From assembly GCF_041146395.1 (NCBI RefSeq), contig NC_091010.1, forward strand, positions 54,084,001 to 54,148,000: a stretch of 64,000 nucleotides of DNA, written 5' to 3'. The translations under genes and the position numbers were made by a program. Below are positions 63,881-64,000 of the stretch, piece by piece (the first letter of the stretch is position 1; every line of letters starts with the position of its first letter). The DNA comes from Eulemur rufifrons (Eukaryota; Chordata; Mammalia; Primates; Lemuridae). The notes beneath the pieces are model-generated. The model saw only the letters and a list, made by a program, of their open reading frames with translations, searched no databases and had not been told where the DNA came from.

Positions 63881-64000
63881 GTTTTTTAAGATTCTGTTTT
63901 AAATAGTTGCCAACTCATAAAAATGAAGAGATTTTTATCCCCCAATATCTGTTAACATTGGACCCATGGTTCCTGCTTAATTTTGCAATGAACAGGCTAG

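Noticed and set aside
55100..64000. A second, divergent gene upstream (in human the next gene is ADD3)
   Set aside because: No ADD3 exon, CpG island or transcript-like feature was found in the right-hand 9 kb. The neighbour must lie outside the window.

Overview
This is mammalian nuclear DNA, very probably from a strepsirrhine primate and most likely a Malagasy lemur. The host call rests on several dimeric Alu elements (7699-8034, 43105-43445, 47211-47546, 48224-48576, 50916-51252). They carry 'gagcaagagcgagacccc' in the left arm, a long A/T-rich linker containing 'aaatatatatag', and 'tgacgccacggcactc' in the right arm. This Alu type is characteristic of lemurs. The background of MIR, L2, L1M-type and hAT/MaLR-like fossils is ordinary placental sequence. 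The exact species is not determined. One protein-coding gene fills most of the window: XPNPEP1, encoding cytosolic X-prolyl aminopeptidase 1 (aminopeptidase P1), on the minus strand from about 54.9 kb down to about 1.96 kb. I recovered 21 coding exons with GT-AG boundaries. Joined, they give an uninterrupted 2,001-nt reading frame (666 residues plus stop), the length of the long human isoform. All five metal ligands of the M24/aminopeptidase P active site are present (D458, D469, H532, E566, E580 in long-isoform numbering). The 623-residue form would start at Met44 in exon 3. Layout: 1-1960 is downstream flank with an old L1-like piece and two Alus. 1960-2380 is the 3' UTR with an AATAAA signal. 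2381-28657 holds the compact part of the gene, exons 21 to 4. 28658-40724 is the 12-kb intron 3, filled with L2, MIR, LTR-like, hAT and L1 fossils. 40725-47680 holds exons 3 and 2, with an L1, a lemur-type Alu and a near-perfect hairpin between them. 47681-54773 is intron 1, with a 2.8-kb L1 ORF2/3' fragment and a retroposed 5' half of a tRNA-Arg. About 54.44-55.09 kb is the CpG-island promoter. 55.1-64 kb is intergenic upstream sequence with L2, a MaLR-like LTR, two antisense L1 3' ends and nested Alus. No second gene was recognised. The observations most worth follow-up are: a tailless tRNA-Arg(ACG) 5'-half retropseudogene with a 15-16 bp target duplication; a 26-bp perfect inverted repeat with a 10-nt loop; the exon 2 isoform switch, set among Alus in opposite orientations; a paired TGACGTG/CACGTCA motif next to the start codon; and a perfect 31-bp direct repeat 830 bp apart in intron 3.
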